A DNA stretch of 64,000 bases from Brevundimonas subvibrioides ATCC 15264 (GTDB taxonomy: Bacteria; Pseudomonadota; Alphaproteobacteria; Caulobacterales; Caulobacteraceae). The stretch's first letter is position 1; each line of letters begins with the position of its first letter. Below are positions 19,555-28,947 of the stretch, in pieces. The stretch is taken from contig NC_014375.1 in assembly GCF_000144605.1 (NCBI RefSeq), forward strand, positions 3,292,501 to 3,356,500. The letters are read 5' to 3'. The notes under the pieces were generated by a model. It was not told where the DNA came from and did not search any database. It saw only the letters and a program-made list of their open reading frames with translations. A program made the translations under genes and the position numbers.

Positions 19555-19956
19555 ATGACCGCCCGCCCGATCCTGCGCTTCATCCTCGCCGCCGCCTTCC
19601 TCGCGGCGGGGATCCTGCATCTGCTGGTGCCCACTCCCTTCCTCGGCATCACGCCCGTCTGGGTGCCGTTCGCCCCTGCGGTGATCGCCGTGACCGGGAT
19701 CGCTGAGCTGGCGGGTGCCGTCGGGCTGATGATCCCGCGTCTGCGCCAGGCGGCCGGGATCGGGCTCGCGCTCTATGCGGTCTGCGTTTTCCCGGCCAAT
19801 ATCCAGCACGCCGTCAGCGACCTGGCGCTAAGTGATCCGCAGCTGGGATGGGCCTATCACGGCCCACGCCTGCTGTTTCAGCCGGTGATCGTCTGGTGGG
19901 CGCTCTGGGCCGGCGAAGTGATCGACTGGCCGTTCCGGCGGCGTCAGGCCGCCTGA
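19555..19956 (+). CDS. DoxX-family small membrane protein
   Basis: A 133-residue protein with about four hydrophobic segments: residues 6-25, 40-57, 63-82 and 103-120. The sequence [26 protein letters not shown] is the DoxX-family core (shown here as overall pattern; the key residues are [11 protein letters not shown]). Its function is not established; DoxX relatives are linked to quinone or thiosulfate oxidation and redox stress. Its 3' end overlaps the 3' end of accD by 13 bases on the opposite strand, and it interrupts an otherwise common accD-folC order. Confidence 0.8.
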   Translation: MTARPILRFILAAAFLAAGILHLLVPTPFLGITPVWVPFAPAVIAVTGIAELAGAVGLMIPRLRQAAGIGLALYAVCVFPANIQHAVSDLALSDPQLGWAYHGPRLLFQPVIVWWALWAGEVIDWPFRRRQAA

Positions 19957-20843
19957 CGCCGTCCGCCCATCAGCATCGACAGGATCTTGCCCAGGGTCGC
20001 CGGCAGATCGGCGCGGGTTACGACGCGGTCGACCATGCCCTTCTCCTGCAGATACTCCGAGCGCTGGAAGCCCGGCGGCAATTTCTCGCGGATCGTGGTC
20101 TCGATCACCCGCGGACCGGCGAAGCCGATCAGGGCCCCCGGCTCGGCCAGGTGGACGTCGCCCAGCATGGCATAGCTGGCCGTGACGCCGCCGGTCGTCG
20201 GGTCGGTCAGGACCACGACATAGGGGAGCTGGGCGTCTTTCAGCTCCTGCACCGCCAGGGTGGTGCGGGCCATCTGCATCAGGCTGAGCGCGCCCTCCTG
20301 CATCCGCGCCCCGCCGGCGGCGGTGAAACAGACCAGGGGCACGTTGCGTTCGATCGCGGCGTGGGCCGCGGCGATGAAGCCCTCGCCCGCCGCCATGCCC
20401 AGCGATCCGCCCATGAAGGCGAAGTCCTGCACCACGGCCACCGCCGGCGTGCCGCCGATGTCGCCGAAGCCGATGGACATGGCGTCCTTCAGGCCCGTGG
20501 CCTTGCGGGCCGCGATCAGGCGCTCGCGATAGGGCTTGCCGTCCGAGAACTTCAGGGGATCCTCGGCCACCTCCGGCGAGGCGATCGGCTCGTACTCGCC
20601 ACCGTCGAAGGTGTAGCCCAGCCGCTTGGCGGCGTTGATCCGCATGTGGCGGCCCGACGGCGTCACCCACAGGGCGGTCTCCAGATCGGGGCGGTAGAGC
20701 ATGTCGCCGCTGTCCGGATCCTTGACCCACAGATTGTCGGGCGTCTCGCGCCGGCTGACGATCTTGCGGACGCCGGGGGCAAAGCGGCTGAGCCAGCCGC
20801 CGCGCTTTTCCTGGGGAGGTTTGGGAGGGGTCTTGTCGGCCAT
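19944..20843 (-). CDS. accD: Acetyl-CoA carboxylase carboxyltransferase subunit beta, without zinc-ribbon cysteines
   Basis: A 299-residue carboxyltransferase subunit that, with AccA, moves the carboxyl group from biotin to acetyl-CoA, the first step of fatty acid synthesis. The crotonase-like core is well conserved ([40 protein letters not shown]). The N-terminal region aligns with the zinc ribbon of other AccD proteins (residues 38-70), but the four cysteine positions are Asp, Ser, Thr and Gly here: KDPDSGD at 41-47 and TPSGRH at 61-66. There is no cysteine before the core. It follows trpA by 9 bases, as in the alphaproteobacterial trp-accD operon. Confidence 0.95.
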   Translation of the reverse strand: MADKTPPKPPQEKRGGWLSRFAPGVRKIVSRRETPDNLWVKDPDSGDMLYRPDLETALWVTPSGRHMRINAAKRLGYTFDGGEYEPIASPEVAEDPLKFSDGKPYRERLIAARKATGLKDAMSIGFGDIGGTPAVAVVQDFAFMGGSLGMAAGEGFIAAAHAAIERNVPLVCFTAAGGARMQEGALSLMQMARTTLAVQELKDAQLPYVVVLTDPTTGGVTASYAMLGDVHLAEPGALIGFAGPRVIETTIREKLPPGFQRSEYLQEKGMVDRVVTRADLPATLGKILSMLMGGRRQAA

Positions 20844-20852
20844 TCGGGTCTC

Positions 20853-21683
20853 TTAGACGGTTTCGCCCACGCGTGCACCGCGCACGGCGTCGGCCAAGGC
20901 CTTCACCTTCGACAGAACGCGGGTTGCGACCGGTTCGTTCGCGTCGAGGGCGGCGGCGACCTCATCCACCAGCACCGAACCGGCGACGACCGCATCGGCG
21001 ACACGGGCGATCTCTGCGGCGCGTTCCGGCGTCTTGACCCCGAAGCCGACGGCGACAGGCAGGCCCGAAGCGCGGCGCACGCGTTCGACGGCGGGCGCGA
21101 CGGAGGCCGACTGGGCCTCCTTTACGCCCGTGACGCCGGCGACGGAGACGTAATAGACGAAGCCCGAGGTCCGCCGCGCGATGACCTCCAGCCGGGCGTC
21201 GTCGGACGTCGGCGTGGCCAGGCGGATCAGGGAGACCTGCGCCGCGTCCAGGGCGTCCGTCAGCGGATCGGCCTCTTCCGGCGGACAGTCGACGACGATA
21301 CAGCCGTCGACGCCGGCCGCCGCCGCGTCGCGGGCGAAGGCGTCGTAGCCGTAGCTCTCGATCGGGTTCAGATAGCCCATCAGGATCAGGGGCGTGTCGG
21401 CGTCGCCCTCACGGAAGGCCCGGGCGAGGTCGAGCGTGCCCTTCAGCGTCAGGCCGGCCTTGAGGCCGCGCAGCGCCGCGCGCTGGATCGGCGGACCCTC
21501 GGCCATCGGGTCGCTGAACGGAAAGCCCAGTTCGATAATGTCGGCCCCGGCGGCGGGCAGGCCGCGCAGGATCGCCAGGGCCTCGTCACGCGAGGGGTCG
21601 CCGGCCATCACATAGGCGACGAAGCCGGCCCGGCCCTCGGCCTTCAGCGCGGCGAAGCGGGCGTCGATGCGGGAGGTGGTCAT
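20853..21683 (-). CDS. trpA: Tryptophan synthase alpha chain
   Basis: A 276-residue TIM-barrel protein that cleaves indole-3-glycerol phosphate to indole. The catalytic Glu is in DIIELGFPFSDPMAEGP and the catalytic Asp in LMGYLNPIESYG. The phosphate loop (VAVGFGVKTPERA) is present. Its ATG overlaps the stop of the upstream small secreted-protein gene by four bases (ATGA), so all of trpF-trpB-hyp-trpA-accD is probably one transcript. Confidence 0.97.
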   Translation of the reverse strand: MTTSRIDARFAALKAEGRAGFVAYVMAGDPSRDEALAILRGLPAAGADIIELGFPFSDPMAEGPPIQRAALRGLKAGLTLKGTLDLARAFREGDADTPLILMGYLNPIESYGYDAFARDAAAAGVDGCIVVDCPPEEADPLTDALDAAQVSLIRLATPTSDDARLEVIARRTSGFVYYVSVAGVTGVKEAQSASVAPAVERVRRASGLPVAVGFGVKTPERAAEIARVADAVVAGSVLVDEVAAALDANEPVATRVLSKVKALADAVRGARVGETV

Positions 21684-22084
21684 TGGGCGGGCGTCACCGG
21701 AGCGGGTGCCGCGGCACAGACATCGCCGGGCACCGTGGCGAAGGCCAGCCAGGCCGGACCGGCCGGGTCGGCGGTATTCTGTCCGGCGAAGGCCAGCACC
21801 TGGAAGGCGTCACAGCCGCCACCCTCTTTGCGACGGACATAGACGATGCGGTTGTCGCGCCCGTCTGCGGCCAGCCAGCCCTGGCGCTCGAAGTCGGCGT
21901 TGTAGGCTTCCATGGCGGCCTCGGCCGTGGCCTGGGTGGTCGCAACGCAGGTGGCGATGGCGGCCATGGAGGCGCGCCCGCCACAGGTGACGTCGGCCTG
22001 GGTATTGGCGACGGTCGGCAGGGCGACCGGCAGGGCGGGCGCCGTCTGCAACAGGGCGGCCGCCAGAACGAAGGTTGCGATCAT
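21680..22084 (-). CDS. Small secreted protein of unknown function inside the trp operon
   Basis: A 134-residue protein with an N-terminal signal-like segment (MIATFVLAAALLQTAPALP). The mature part has four cysteines (TCGG, ATCVAT, GGGCDAF, DVCAA), which would allow disulfides in the periplasm. I do not recognise a family. It lies three bases after trpB and overlaps trpA by four bases, so it is co-translated with the tryptophan synthase genes although it is probably exported. Confidence 0.65.
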   Translation of the reverse strand: MIATFVLAAALLQTAPALPVALPTVANTQADVTCGGRASMAAIATCVATTQATAEAAMEAYNADFERQGWLAADGRDNRIVYVRRKEGGGCDAFQVLAFAGQNTADPAGPAWLAFATVPGDVCAAAPAPVTPAQ

Positions 22085-22087
22085 GAT

Positions 22088-23302
22088 CTAGAGCTCCACA
22101 CCCAGGTGCTGGGCCACCGCGAAGATATCCTTGTCGCCGCGCCCGCACATGTTCAGCACGACGTCGCCGCCGGTGCCGATCTCGGCCGCGATCTCGCCGA
22201 TGCGCGCCAGGGCGTGGCTGGGTTCGAGGGCGGGGATGATCCCTTCCAGCTTCGAACACAGCTGGAAGGCCTCCAGGGCCTCTGCGTCGGTGGCGGCGCG
22301 GTATTCGGCCCGGCCCATATCCTTGAGCCAGGCGTGCTCGGGGCCGATGCCGGGATAGTCGAGGCCGGCCGAGATGGAGTGGCCCTCGAGGATCTGGCCG
22401 TCAGCGTCCTGCAGCAGATAGGTGCGGTTGCCGTGCAGCACCCCGGGGCGGCCGCCCTGCAGCGAGGCCGCATGGTCGGGGCCGTCCAGCCCACGCCCGG
22501 CCGCCTCGATACCGATCATGCGGACGCCCGCATCCTCGATGAAGGGATGAAACAGGCCGATGGCGTTGGAGCCCCCGCCGATGGCCGCGACCACGGCGTC
22601 CGGCAGCTTGCCGCGCCGGGCCTGCATCTGGACCTTCGTCTCCTTGCCGATCACCGACTGGAAGTCGCGGACCATGGCCGGATAGGGGTGCGGACCGGCG
22701 GCCGTACCGATGAGGTAGTAGGTGTCCTCGACATTGGTGACCCAGTCACGCATCGCCTCGTTCATCGCGTCCTTCAGCGTGCCGCGCCCCGAGGTGACCG
22801 GAATGACCTCGGCCCCCAGCAGCTTCATGCGGAACACGTTGGGCGACTGACGCTGGACGTCGGCCGCGCCCATGTAGACGACGCATTGCAGGCCGAAGCG
22901 GGCGCAGACAGTGGCCGTGGCCACGCCGTGCTGGCCGGCGCCGGTTTCCGCGATGATCCGCTTCTTGCCCATCCGCATGGCCAGCAGGATCTGGCCCATG
23001 CAGTTGTTGATCTTGTGCGCGCCCGTGTGGTTCAGCTCGTCGCGCTTGAACCAGATGTTGGCGGCCCCGTAGTGGTCGGTCAGGCGCTGGGCCAGATACA
23101 GCGGGCTGGGCCGCCCGACGTAGTGAGTCAGATAGTCGTCCAGCTCGGCCTGGAAGGTCGGGTCCGCCTTGCACCGCTCATAGGCGTGGTTCAGCTCCAG
23201 CACGAGCGGCATCAGCGTCTCGGCCACGAACCGGCCGCCATAGGGGCCGAACCGGCCCTCGGCGTCGGGCATGGCGTATTCGTTGGGGATGATGGCGTTC
23301 AC
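22088..23302 (-). CDS. trpB: Tryptophan synthase beta chain
   Basis: A 404-residue PLP enzyme that joins indole and serine. The PLP lysine lies in [15 protein letters not shown], the substrate loop in [14 protein letters not shown], and the glycine-rich phosphate loop in [15 protein letters not shown]. Full length for the family. It stands between trpF (50 bases upstream) and the small secreted protein (3 bases downstream). Confidence 0.98.
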   Translation of the reverse strand: MNAIIPNEYAMPDAEGRFGPYGGRFVAETLMPLVLELNHAYERCKADPTFQAELDDYLTHYVGRPSPLYLAQRLTDHYGAANIWFKRDELNHTGAHKINNCMGQILLAMRMGKKRIIAETGAGQHGVATATVCARFGLQCVVYMGAADVQRQSPNVFRMKLLGAEVIPVTSGRGTLKDAMNEAMRDWVTNVEDTYYLIGTAAGPHPYPAMVRDFQSVIGKETKVQMQARRGKLPDAVVAAIGGGSNAIGLFHPFIEDAGVRMIGIEAAGRGLDGPDHAASLQGGRPGVLHGNRTYLLQDADGQILEGHSISAGLDYPGIGPEHAWLKDMGRAEYRAATDAEALEAFQLCSKLEGIIPALEPSHALARIGEIAAEIGTGGDVVLNMCGRGDKDIFAVAQHLGVEL

Positions 23303-23352
23303 GGGCGACAGCTTTCACGCAGGGGCGTGCCGGAAATGCGGCGGGGAAATGA

Positions 23353-23985
23353 TCAGGCCACGGCCTTCAGGAAGGCCGCGATCCGGGCCGCGTCCTTAAC
23401 ACCGGGCGCACTTTCGACGCCAGAGGACACGTCCAGCAGGGGAGCGCCACTGATCGACGCAGCCTGGGCCGCATTGTCCGGCGTCAGGCCCCCGGCCAGG
23501 AACCAGTCGTGGCGGAAGGCCCGGCCCCGCATCATCGTCCAGTCGAAGCTTGCCCCGACCCCGCCCGGCAGGTCGGAGCCCGCCGGTGGCCGGGCGTCGA
23601 ACATCAGGTGATCGGCATGGTCCTCCCAACCGTCGGCCGCGTCGAGATCGGCGGGCGCGGAGACGGACAGGACCTTGATGATGCCCGCGCCGGTGAGCCG
23701 CCGGACCTCATGCGCGCGCGCGACCGTCTCGTGTCCGTGCAGCTGGACGAAGTCGGGCCGCAGATGCGCCCCGATCCGGCTGAGCAGGTCGTCGTCGGCG
23801 TCGACGGTCACCGCCACGATCCCGGCCCGGCCGCGCGCCCGTTCGAACAGGGGCCGGGCATCCTCCGGCGTGATGTTGCGCGGACTCCGGGCGAAGAAGA
23901 CCGCCCCGACATAGGCCGCGCCGTGCTCGAGGGCGGCGTCCAGGGTGTCGGGCGTCGAGAGGCCACAGATCTTCACGCGTGTCAT
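23353..23985 (-). CDS. trpF: Phosphoribosylanthranilate isomerase
   Basis: A 210-residue TIM-barrel isomerase of tryptophan synthesis. The catalytic Cys is in VKICGLSTPD, and the catalytic Asp is in HLMFDARPPAGSD. The C-terminal phosphate site (ISGAPLLDVSSGVESAPGVKD) is conserved. It is the first gene of the trpF-trpB-hyp-trpA-accD group. Confidence 0.96.
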   Translation of the reverse strand: MTRVKICGLSTPDTLDAALEHGAAYVGAVFFARSPRNITPEDARPLFERARGRAGIVAVTVDADDDLLSRIGAHLRPDFVQLHGHETVARAHEVRRLTGAGIIKVLSVSAPADLDAADGWEDHADHLMFDARPPAGSDLPGGVGASFDWTMMRGRAFRHDWFLAGGLTPDNAAQAASISGAPLLDVSSGVESAPGVKDAARIAAFLKAVA

Positions 23986-24038
23986 GGGCCGCAGGTGAGG
24001 CCTGCACCCCCCGGGGTCAAGCGAGGATCCCGGTCCGA

Positions 24039-24770
24039 TCAGGCGAAGATCGCCTCCACTTCCGCCCCGGTCGCCAGCCGCCAGTCGCCCGGCCCCAGAT
24101 CCGCGGGCAACACCAGCCCCCCGACGCGTTCGCGGTGCAGGGCCTCGACGTGGTTGCCCACGGCCGCGAACATCCGCCGCACCATGTGATAGCGGCCCTC
24201 GGTCACCGTCAGGCGGGCCTCGGTCGGCGACAGGACCTCGAGTTCGGCCGGGGCGAGGGGCTTGTCCTCGCCCTCCAGCACCAGGCCGCCCGCGGCGAAC
24301 ACATCGCCCTCGGTCCCCGCCAGAGGTCGCGCCAGGGTGGCGTGATAGACCTTGGCCACATGGCGTTTGGGCGAGATCACCCGGTGCAGCAGGTCGCCGT
24401 CGTCGGTCAGCAGCAGCAGGCCCGAGGTCTGCTTGTCCAGCCGACCGATGGTCGAGATCGCCGGGTCCCGCCGCCGCCAGCGGTCGGGCAGGACGTCATA
24501 GACCAGGTCGCCGTCCTCCTTGTGCGAACAGGTCATGCCCAGGGGCTTGTTGAGGATCAGCACGACCCCCGCGGGCGGGTCCAGGGGCCGCCCGTCGACC
24601 TGCATCCGCGACGGAAGGTCCGGCGTGACCGCGATCCGTTTCGACACATCGGTCAGGTCGACGCCGTCCAGCACGATGCCCCCGACCTTGCCCAGCCGCG
24701 CGATCTCGGACCGCGAGCCGTAGCCCATGGAGCCGAGGAGCTTGTCGACCCGGGCCGTCGGGGTCTTCAC
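24039..24770 (-). CDS. rsuA: 16S rRNA pseudouridine(516) synthase RsuA-type
   Basis: A 243-residue pseudouridine synthase. A short S4-like N-terminal domain (RVDKLLGSMGYGSRSEI) is followed by the catalytic domain with Asp in TIGRLDKQTSGLLLLT and the RsuA-branch motif GMTCSHKEDGD. The C-terminal EGRYHMVRRMFAAVGNHV is also typical. The gene begins with GTG at 24770, which overlaps the stop of the upstream rsmC-like gene (GTGA), so two 16S rRNA modification enzymes are translated together. Confidence 0.9.
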   Translation of the reverse strand: MKTPTARVDKLLGSMGYGSRSEIARLGKVGGIVLDGVDLTDVSKRIAVTPDLPSRMQVDGRPLDPPAGVVLILNKPLGMTCSHKEDGDLVYDVLPDRWRRRDPAISTIGRLDKQTSGLLLLTDDGDLLHRVISPKRHVAKVYHATLARPLAGTEGDVFAAGGLVLEGEDKPLAPAELEVLSPTEARLTVTEGRYHMVRRMFAAVGNHVEALHRERVGGLVLPADLGPGDWRLATGAEVEAIFA

Positions 24771-25666
24771 TTCACGGCCTCGAACAGTTTGTAGCCACCG
24801 CCGTCGGTGATCGGCGTGACCCGACGGAACGCGGTCTTGAGCTCATTTTCGTAGGGCAGGTGCCGGTTGGCGACGAGCCACAGGGTGCCGCCCTTCCTGA
24901 GCATCTCGGCCGCCTTCTTGATGAAGGCCTGGCCCAGCCGTCGATCCTCGGCCCCGCCGTCGTGGAAGGGGGGATTGGAGACGATGAAGTCCAGATCGCC
25001 CGCGGCCTCGAGGGTGCGGACATCGGCCCATTCGAAGGTCGCGCGCGGGTCCTCGACGTTGCGCCGCGCCGCCTCGACTGCGCGGCGGTCCAGGTCGATG
25101 AGGCGCAGCGCGGTCACGGCCCCGGACCGCAGGACTGCCGTCGCCAGGGCGCCATAGCCGCATCCGAGGTCGGCCCCTGCCCCCTTCAGGGCCGGCATGT
25201 GCGCCGCCAGCTGCGCCGAGCCGGCGTCGATCCGGTCCCAAGCGAAGACGCCCGGCTGCGACCAGGCCTCCAGCCCCTCGACTGGCTGAAGGGATCCGGC
25301 GCCGATCGCCGCCTCGATGCCCGACAGCGTCTCCGGCTTCACGACGACACAGCGCCGGTGGTGGGCCTTGGCGCTCTCGCCGACCTCCAGCCCGAAGGCC
25401 TCGAGCTCCTTCTTCAGGCGGGAGCCGCCCCGGTCCTTGGGAGCCATAACGTCCAGCCGCCCCCCGACCTGCAGCGCGCGCAGGGCCTGCGCCAGGGTAT
25501 AGCGCCGCTCCAGCACGCCGGGTGGCGCATAGACCATGGCCGCCTCGACCGAGCCGTCCGGCAGGGTTTCCAGCGCGGTCGAGCCGGGGATCAGGGGCGA
25601 GGTCTGGGTGGCGGCGCCGGGCGGATCGAAGACCAGCGGCGGGCGGCCGTAGAGGATGTCGGTCAA
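24767..25666 (-). CDS. rsmC: 16S rRNA (guanine-N2) methyltransferase, RsmC-like
   Basis: A 299-residue class I methyltransferase. I chose the TTG at 25666 ([12 protein letters not shown] follows): it overlaps the thiolase stop as TTGA, and the longer GTG start would lie inside the thiolase gene. The N-terminal half is the degenerate domain found in RsmC/RsmD-type enzymes. The C-terminal half has SAM motif [12 protein letters not shown] and the N2-guanine catalytic motif [12 protein letters not shown]. The sequence places it in the RsmC/RlmG group; G1207 of 16S rRNA is the likely target. Confidence 0.85.
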   Translation of the reverse strand: MTDILYGRPPLVFDPPGAATQTSPLIPGSTALETLPDGSVEAAMVYAPPGVLERRYTLAQALRALQVGGRLDVMAPKDRGGSRLKKELEAFGLEVGESAKAHHRRCVVVKPETLSGIEAAIGAGSLQPVEGLEAWSQPGVFAWDRIDAGSAQLAAHMPALKGAGADLGCGYGALATAVLRSGAVTALRLIDLDRRAVEAARRNVEDPRATFEWADVRTLEAAGDLDFIVSNPPFHDGGAEDRRLGQAFIKKAAEMLRKGGTLWLVANRHLPYENELKTAFRRVTPITDGGGYKLFEAVK

Positions 25667-26838
25667 GCGCGTTCCACGCACAGAGCCACGCCCATGCCGC
25701 CGCCGATGCACAGGGTGGCGAGGCCCTTCTTTCCACCCGACCGCTTCAGCTCATACAGCAGGGTGGTCAGGATACGGGCCCCCGAGGCCCCGATCGGATG
25801 GCCGATGGCGATCGCGCCGCCGTTGACGTTCACCTTCGCCGGATCGAGGCCCAGTTCCTGCAGCACGCACAGGCTCTGGGCGGCGAAGGCCTCGTTGGAC
25901 TCGACCCGGTCCAGATCGGCGACGGTCCAGCCCGCTTTCTCCAGCGCCTTCCGCGACGCCGGGATCGGACCCGTGCCCATGACCGCCGGATCGACGCCGG
26001 CCGTGGCCCAGGACCGGATCGTGGCCAGCGGCTCCAGCCCTCTCGCCTTCGCCTCGTCGGCCGACATCAGCACCAGGGCCGCCGCGCCGTCGTTGAGGCC
26101 CGAGGCATTGGCCGCCGTGACCGACCCGTCCTTCATGAAGGCCGGGCGCAGTTTTTCCATCGATTCCAGCGTCGCGCCGTGACGGATGTACTCGTCCTTG
26201 TCGACGGTGACGTCGCCCTTGCGGCCCGCGATCACGACCGGGACGATCTCCTCGTCGAACCTGCCGGCGTTCTGAGCGGCCTCGGCCTTGTGCTGGCTGG
26301 CCAGGGCGAAAGCATCCTGGTCGGCGCGGCTGATCTGGTATTTTTCGGCGATGTTTTCGGCCGTCTGGCCCATGTGATAGCCGTTGAAGGCGTCCCACAG
26401 GCCGTCCTTGATCATGGTGTCGGTGAAGGCGAGGTCACCCATCTTGTGTCCGGTGCGCAGGAGCTGGGCGTGCGGCGCCTGGCTCATGCTTTCCTGTCCG
26501 CCCGCGACGATGATCTTCGCGTCGCCCATGGCGATCTGCTGGTAGCCAAGCGCGACGGCGCGCAGGCCCGAGCCGCAGATCTGGTTCAGGCTCCAGGCCG
26601 GAGTCTCCTTCGGAATTCCGGCCCCCATCGAGGCCTGACGCGCCGGGCCCTGACCGGCGGCGGCCTGAAGCACATGGCCCAGGATGACCTCATCCACCTC
26701 GGACGGAGCGACGCCGGCGCGTTCGAGCGCGGCCTTGATGGCGACCTCGCCCAGCTTCGACGCCGGCAGGGACGACAGGGCCCCCAGGAAGGAGCCCACA
26801 GGCGTGCGGGCGGCGGAAACGATGACGACGTCGGTCAT
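25663..26838 (-). CDS. phaA: Acetyl-CoA C-acetyltransferase (thiolase)
   Basis: A 391-residue biosynthetic-type thiolase that condenses two acetyl-CoA. The nucleophilic Cys is in [14 protein letters not shown], the His in [16 protein letters not shown], and the second catalytic Cys in [14 protein letters not shown]. The PHA regulator phaR lies 1 kb away, so a role in polyhydroxybutyrate synthesis is likely, but no phaB or phaC is in the window; atoB-type catabolic use is possible. It overlaps the rsmC-like gene by four bases. Confidence 0.93.
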   Translation of the reverse strand: MTDVVIVSAARTPVGSFLGALSSLPASKLGEVAIKAALERAGVAPSEVDEVILGHVLQAAAGQGPARQASMGAGIPKETPAWSLNQICGSGLRAVALGYQQIAMGDAKIIVAGGQESMSQAPHAQLLRTGHKMGDLAFTDTMIKDGLWDAFNGYHMGQTAENIAEKYQISRADQDAFALASQHKAEAAQNAGRFDEEIVPVVIAGRKGDVTVDKDEYIRHGATLESMEKLRPAFMKDGSVTAANASGLNDGAAALVLMSADEAKARGLEPLATIRSWATAGVDPAVMGTGPIPASRKALEKAGWTVADLDRVESNEAFAAQSLCVLQELGLDPAKVNVNGGAIAIGHPIGASGARILTTLLYELKRSGGKKGLATLCIGGGMGVALCVERA

Positions 26839-27021
26839 GGGGAGATGATCCTTGATCGGGTCTTGACGGGCGGGGTGCCCGTTAGGCCGGGGGTAGGTTT
26901 TCGTGGCGTTTCTGCCGCATCACGCGCCATTCGTCACCTGTGCGATCCTCGTTCAGGTGAAAGTCATGCTCGTGGACCACTATCTTGGGAACGACAGGCA
27001 GAACCGCCGAGTTGGTGACCC

Positions 27022-27732
27022 ATGCTGAATATGCTGAAGCGCCACGCGACCCGAATCTGCACCCCCGATCAGATGGATCTGGAGGAGCACTACCAGACGC
27101 GCGCCGAACACACCGCCGACCTGGTGGTCCATGTGGTCGGCCTGACGCTGGCGGCGGTGGGCGGCCTGGTGCTGGCCATCCTGTCGGCCATCTACGGCGG
27201 CGTGGGCGCGGCGACAGCGACCGGCATCTATGCCCTGTGCCTGGTGGCCATGCTGACGGCCTCGACGATCTACAACCTGACCCGCCCGTGCAAGGCACGC
27301 CCGGTGCTGCGGCGCCTGGACGAGGCGGCGATCTTCCTGATGATCGCGGGCAGCTATACCCCCTTCACCACCCAGCGGTTCGAGGGCTGGTGGGCCATCG
27401 GCTTCACCATGGTGGTCTGGGCCATCGCCTTCGCCGGCGTCGGGGCCAAGCTGATCGCGCCGCGCATCTCCGACACGTTCTGGAGCGGCGTCTATGTGGT
27501 GTTCGGGTGGCTGGCCGTGATCGCGCTGAAGCCCATGATCGACACCGTTCACCCCGTCGCCCTGGCGCTGCTGGTGCTCGGCGGCCTGATCTATACGTCG
27601 GGCGTCCTGATCTTCATCTCGCCCAAGGTGAAGTATCGCCGCGCCATCTGGCACGGCTTCGTCGTGGCCGGGGCGGGCGTGCATTGGGCGGCGGTTCTGG
27701 TCGGCGTCGTGCTGGCCCCGAACTTCGCCTGA
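27022..27732 (+). CDS. Hemolysin III / AdipoR-family (TrhA-like) membrane protein
   Basis: A 236-residue membrane protein with seven hydrophobic segments after a short cytosolic start. The family metal-site residues are seen: LRRLDEAAIFLMIAGSYTPF in the middle and RRAIWHGFVVAGAGVHW near the end. Bacterial members such as TrhA act in membrane-energetics homeostasis; the hemolysin name is historical and does not imply a toxin. It stands alone between the thiolase and phaR with short gaps. Confidence 0.9.
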   Translation: MLNMLKRHATRICTPDQMDLEEHYQTRAEHTADLVVHVVGLTLAAVGGLVLAILSAIYGGVGAATATGIYALCLVAMLTASTIYNLTRPCKARPVLRRLDEAAIFLMIAGSYTPFTTQRFEGWWAIGFTMVVWAIAFAGVGAKLIAPRISDTFWSGVYVVFGWLAVIALKPMIDTVHPVALALLVLGGLIYTSGVLIFISPKVKYRRAIWHGFVVAGAGVHWAAVLVGVVLAPNFA

Positions 27733-27812
27733 TGTCGAACCGTCACATCCCCACTGGCGCGCGGCTTCGCGCTGCGGGATAACGGGCATTGCAACAGCGA
27801 GGATCCGCACCC

Positions 27813-28469
27813 GTGGCTGACAGCAGTACCCCCGGCAAAAAAGCCAAGGACAGTGGCAAGGCCGGCGACGTGGTCGTTATCAAGAAATACGCCAATCGAC
27901 GCCTCTACAACACCTCGACCTCGGCCTATGTGACGCTGGAAGATCTGGCGACCATGGTGCGCGAAGGCACCGATTTCGTGGTGTTCGACGCCAAGACCAA
28001 TGAGGAGCTGACCCGTCAGATCCTGACCCAGATCATCTTCGAGGAAGAAAGCCGCGGCCAGGCCCTGCTGCCGGTCCAGTTCCTGCGTCAGCTGATCGGC
28101 TTCTACGGCGGCCAGATGGAAGGGGTCCTGCCCAGCTACCTGGAAATGTCGCTCGAGAACTTCTCGCGTCAGCAGGAGCAGTTCCGCGATCAGATGACCA
28201 AGGCCTTCGGGGCGACGCCTGCGGGCGGCCTGATGGGGGGCAGCCTGATGGAGGCGGCGGTCAAGCAGAACATGGCCATGTTCGAAAACGCCATGAAGAT
28301 GTTCCCCGCCTTCGCCTATGCCCGACCCGGCGGAGAGGCCCCCGCCCCGTCCGCGCCGCCCGAGGCTTCCTCCGGGAATCCGCTGGACGAAATGCGTCGC
28401 CAGATGGACGAGATGCGGGCCCAGATCGACCGCCTGGCCTCTGCGCCCAAGGGCCCGGAAAAGCCGTGA
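27813..28469 (+). CDS. phaR: Polyhydroxyalkanoate synthesis repressor PhaR
   Basis: A 218-residue regulator. The start GTG at 27813 (VADSSTPGKK) follows GCGAGG; a TTG eight codons upstream is an alternative. The N-terminal DNA-binding domain is conserved (VVIKKYANRRLYNTSTSAYV). The middle is the PHB-binding region (LLPVQFLRQLIGFYGGQME). The C-terminus is a likely coiled coil (LDEMRRQMDEMRAQIDRL). PhaR binds PHB granules and represses phasin genes when no polymer is present. A thiolase lies nearby. Confidence 0.93.
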   Translation: MADSSTPGKKAKDSGKAGDVVVIKKYANRRLYNTSTSAYVTLEDLATMVREGTDFVVFDAKTNEELTRQILTQIIFEEESRGQALLPVQFLRQLIGFYGGQMEGVLPSYLEMSLENFSRQQEQFRDQMTKAFGATPAGGLMGGSLMEAAVKQNMAMFENAMKMFPAFAYARPGGEAPAPSAPPEASSGNPLDEMRRQMDEMRAQIDRLASAPKGPEKP

Positions 28470-28813
28470 CCGATGGCGTCCGGCCCGTCGGACCGGTGCA
28501 GGAGCGCGATCGCCGCTCGGCCCAGCGACGCGAGGCGGAACGCAGGGCGGGTTCGACCAGCCGGGAACTGGTACCGGTGGGCAAGGTCGTCGACGAACCA
28601 CCCCACCCGGCAAGGCCTGCCGATGCGACCGCGCCGGCCGATCCGGCGGCGGCCTTCTCTGCCCAGCTGATGGGTCAGACGGGCCAGCGAAAGGGACTGA
28701 AGGGCGGGCCGCCCGTTCTGAACTCGGCCCGCGCCAGCTATCTGGGCAATGAATATTCGGGCGAGAACGACCGGCGTCCGCCGTCGGGACTGGTCAAGAA
28801 GACCGACATCTGA
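28466..28813 (+). CDS. Hypothetical protein coupled to phaR
   Basis: A 115-residue, charged, Arg/Pro-rich and probably disordered protein. It begins with GTG at 28466, overlapping the phaR stop (GTGA). The C-terminal part (LNSARASYLGNEYSGENDRR) looks more ordered and may be a conserved motif. I do not recognise a family. Coupling to phaR suggests a role tied to PHA granules or carbon storage, which is inference only. Confidence 0.6.
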   Translation: MTDGVRPVGPVQERDRRSAQRREAERRAGSTSRELVPVGKVVDEPPHPARPADATAPADPAAAFSAQLMGQTGQRKGLKGGPPVLNSARASYLGNEYSGENDRRPPSGLVKKTDI

Positions 28814-28849
28814 CGCAGGGCCGGGCTGGCCCGGAGCTTGCAGACCGTC

Positions 28850-28868
28850 AGGCGACCTGTCGCCTTTC
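28850..28868 (+). terminator. Putative short terminator after the phaR pair
   Basis: A perfect 6-bp stem AGGCGA-CCTG-TCGCCT followed by TTC lies 37 bases after the stop at 28813. The stem is short and the T-run weak, so termination would be partial. Confidence 0.45.
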
Positions 28869-28878
28869 GGACACCGCC

Positions 28879-28944
28879 ATGACCTTCGCCGCCCGCGCCT
28901 TCGACGTCCTGATCGTCTCGCTGATCTTTACGGCCCTGCTCTAG
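28879..28944 (+). CDS. Possible 21-residue membrane micropeptide
   Basis: An ATG at 28879 opens a 21-codon frame (MTFAARAFDVLIVSLIFTALL) made mostly of one hydrophobic helix. There is no clear ribosome binding site, and the frame may be chance. It fills the gap between the terminator above and the converging membrane-protein gene. Confidence 0.2.
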   Translation: MTFAARAFDVLIVSLIFTALL

Positions 28945-28947
28945 CGG

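Noticed and set aside
27022..27732. Virulence toxin because of the name hemolysin III
   Set aside because: The sequence is an AdipoR/TrhA-type membrane protein; the family name is historical.
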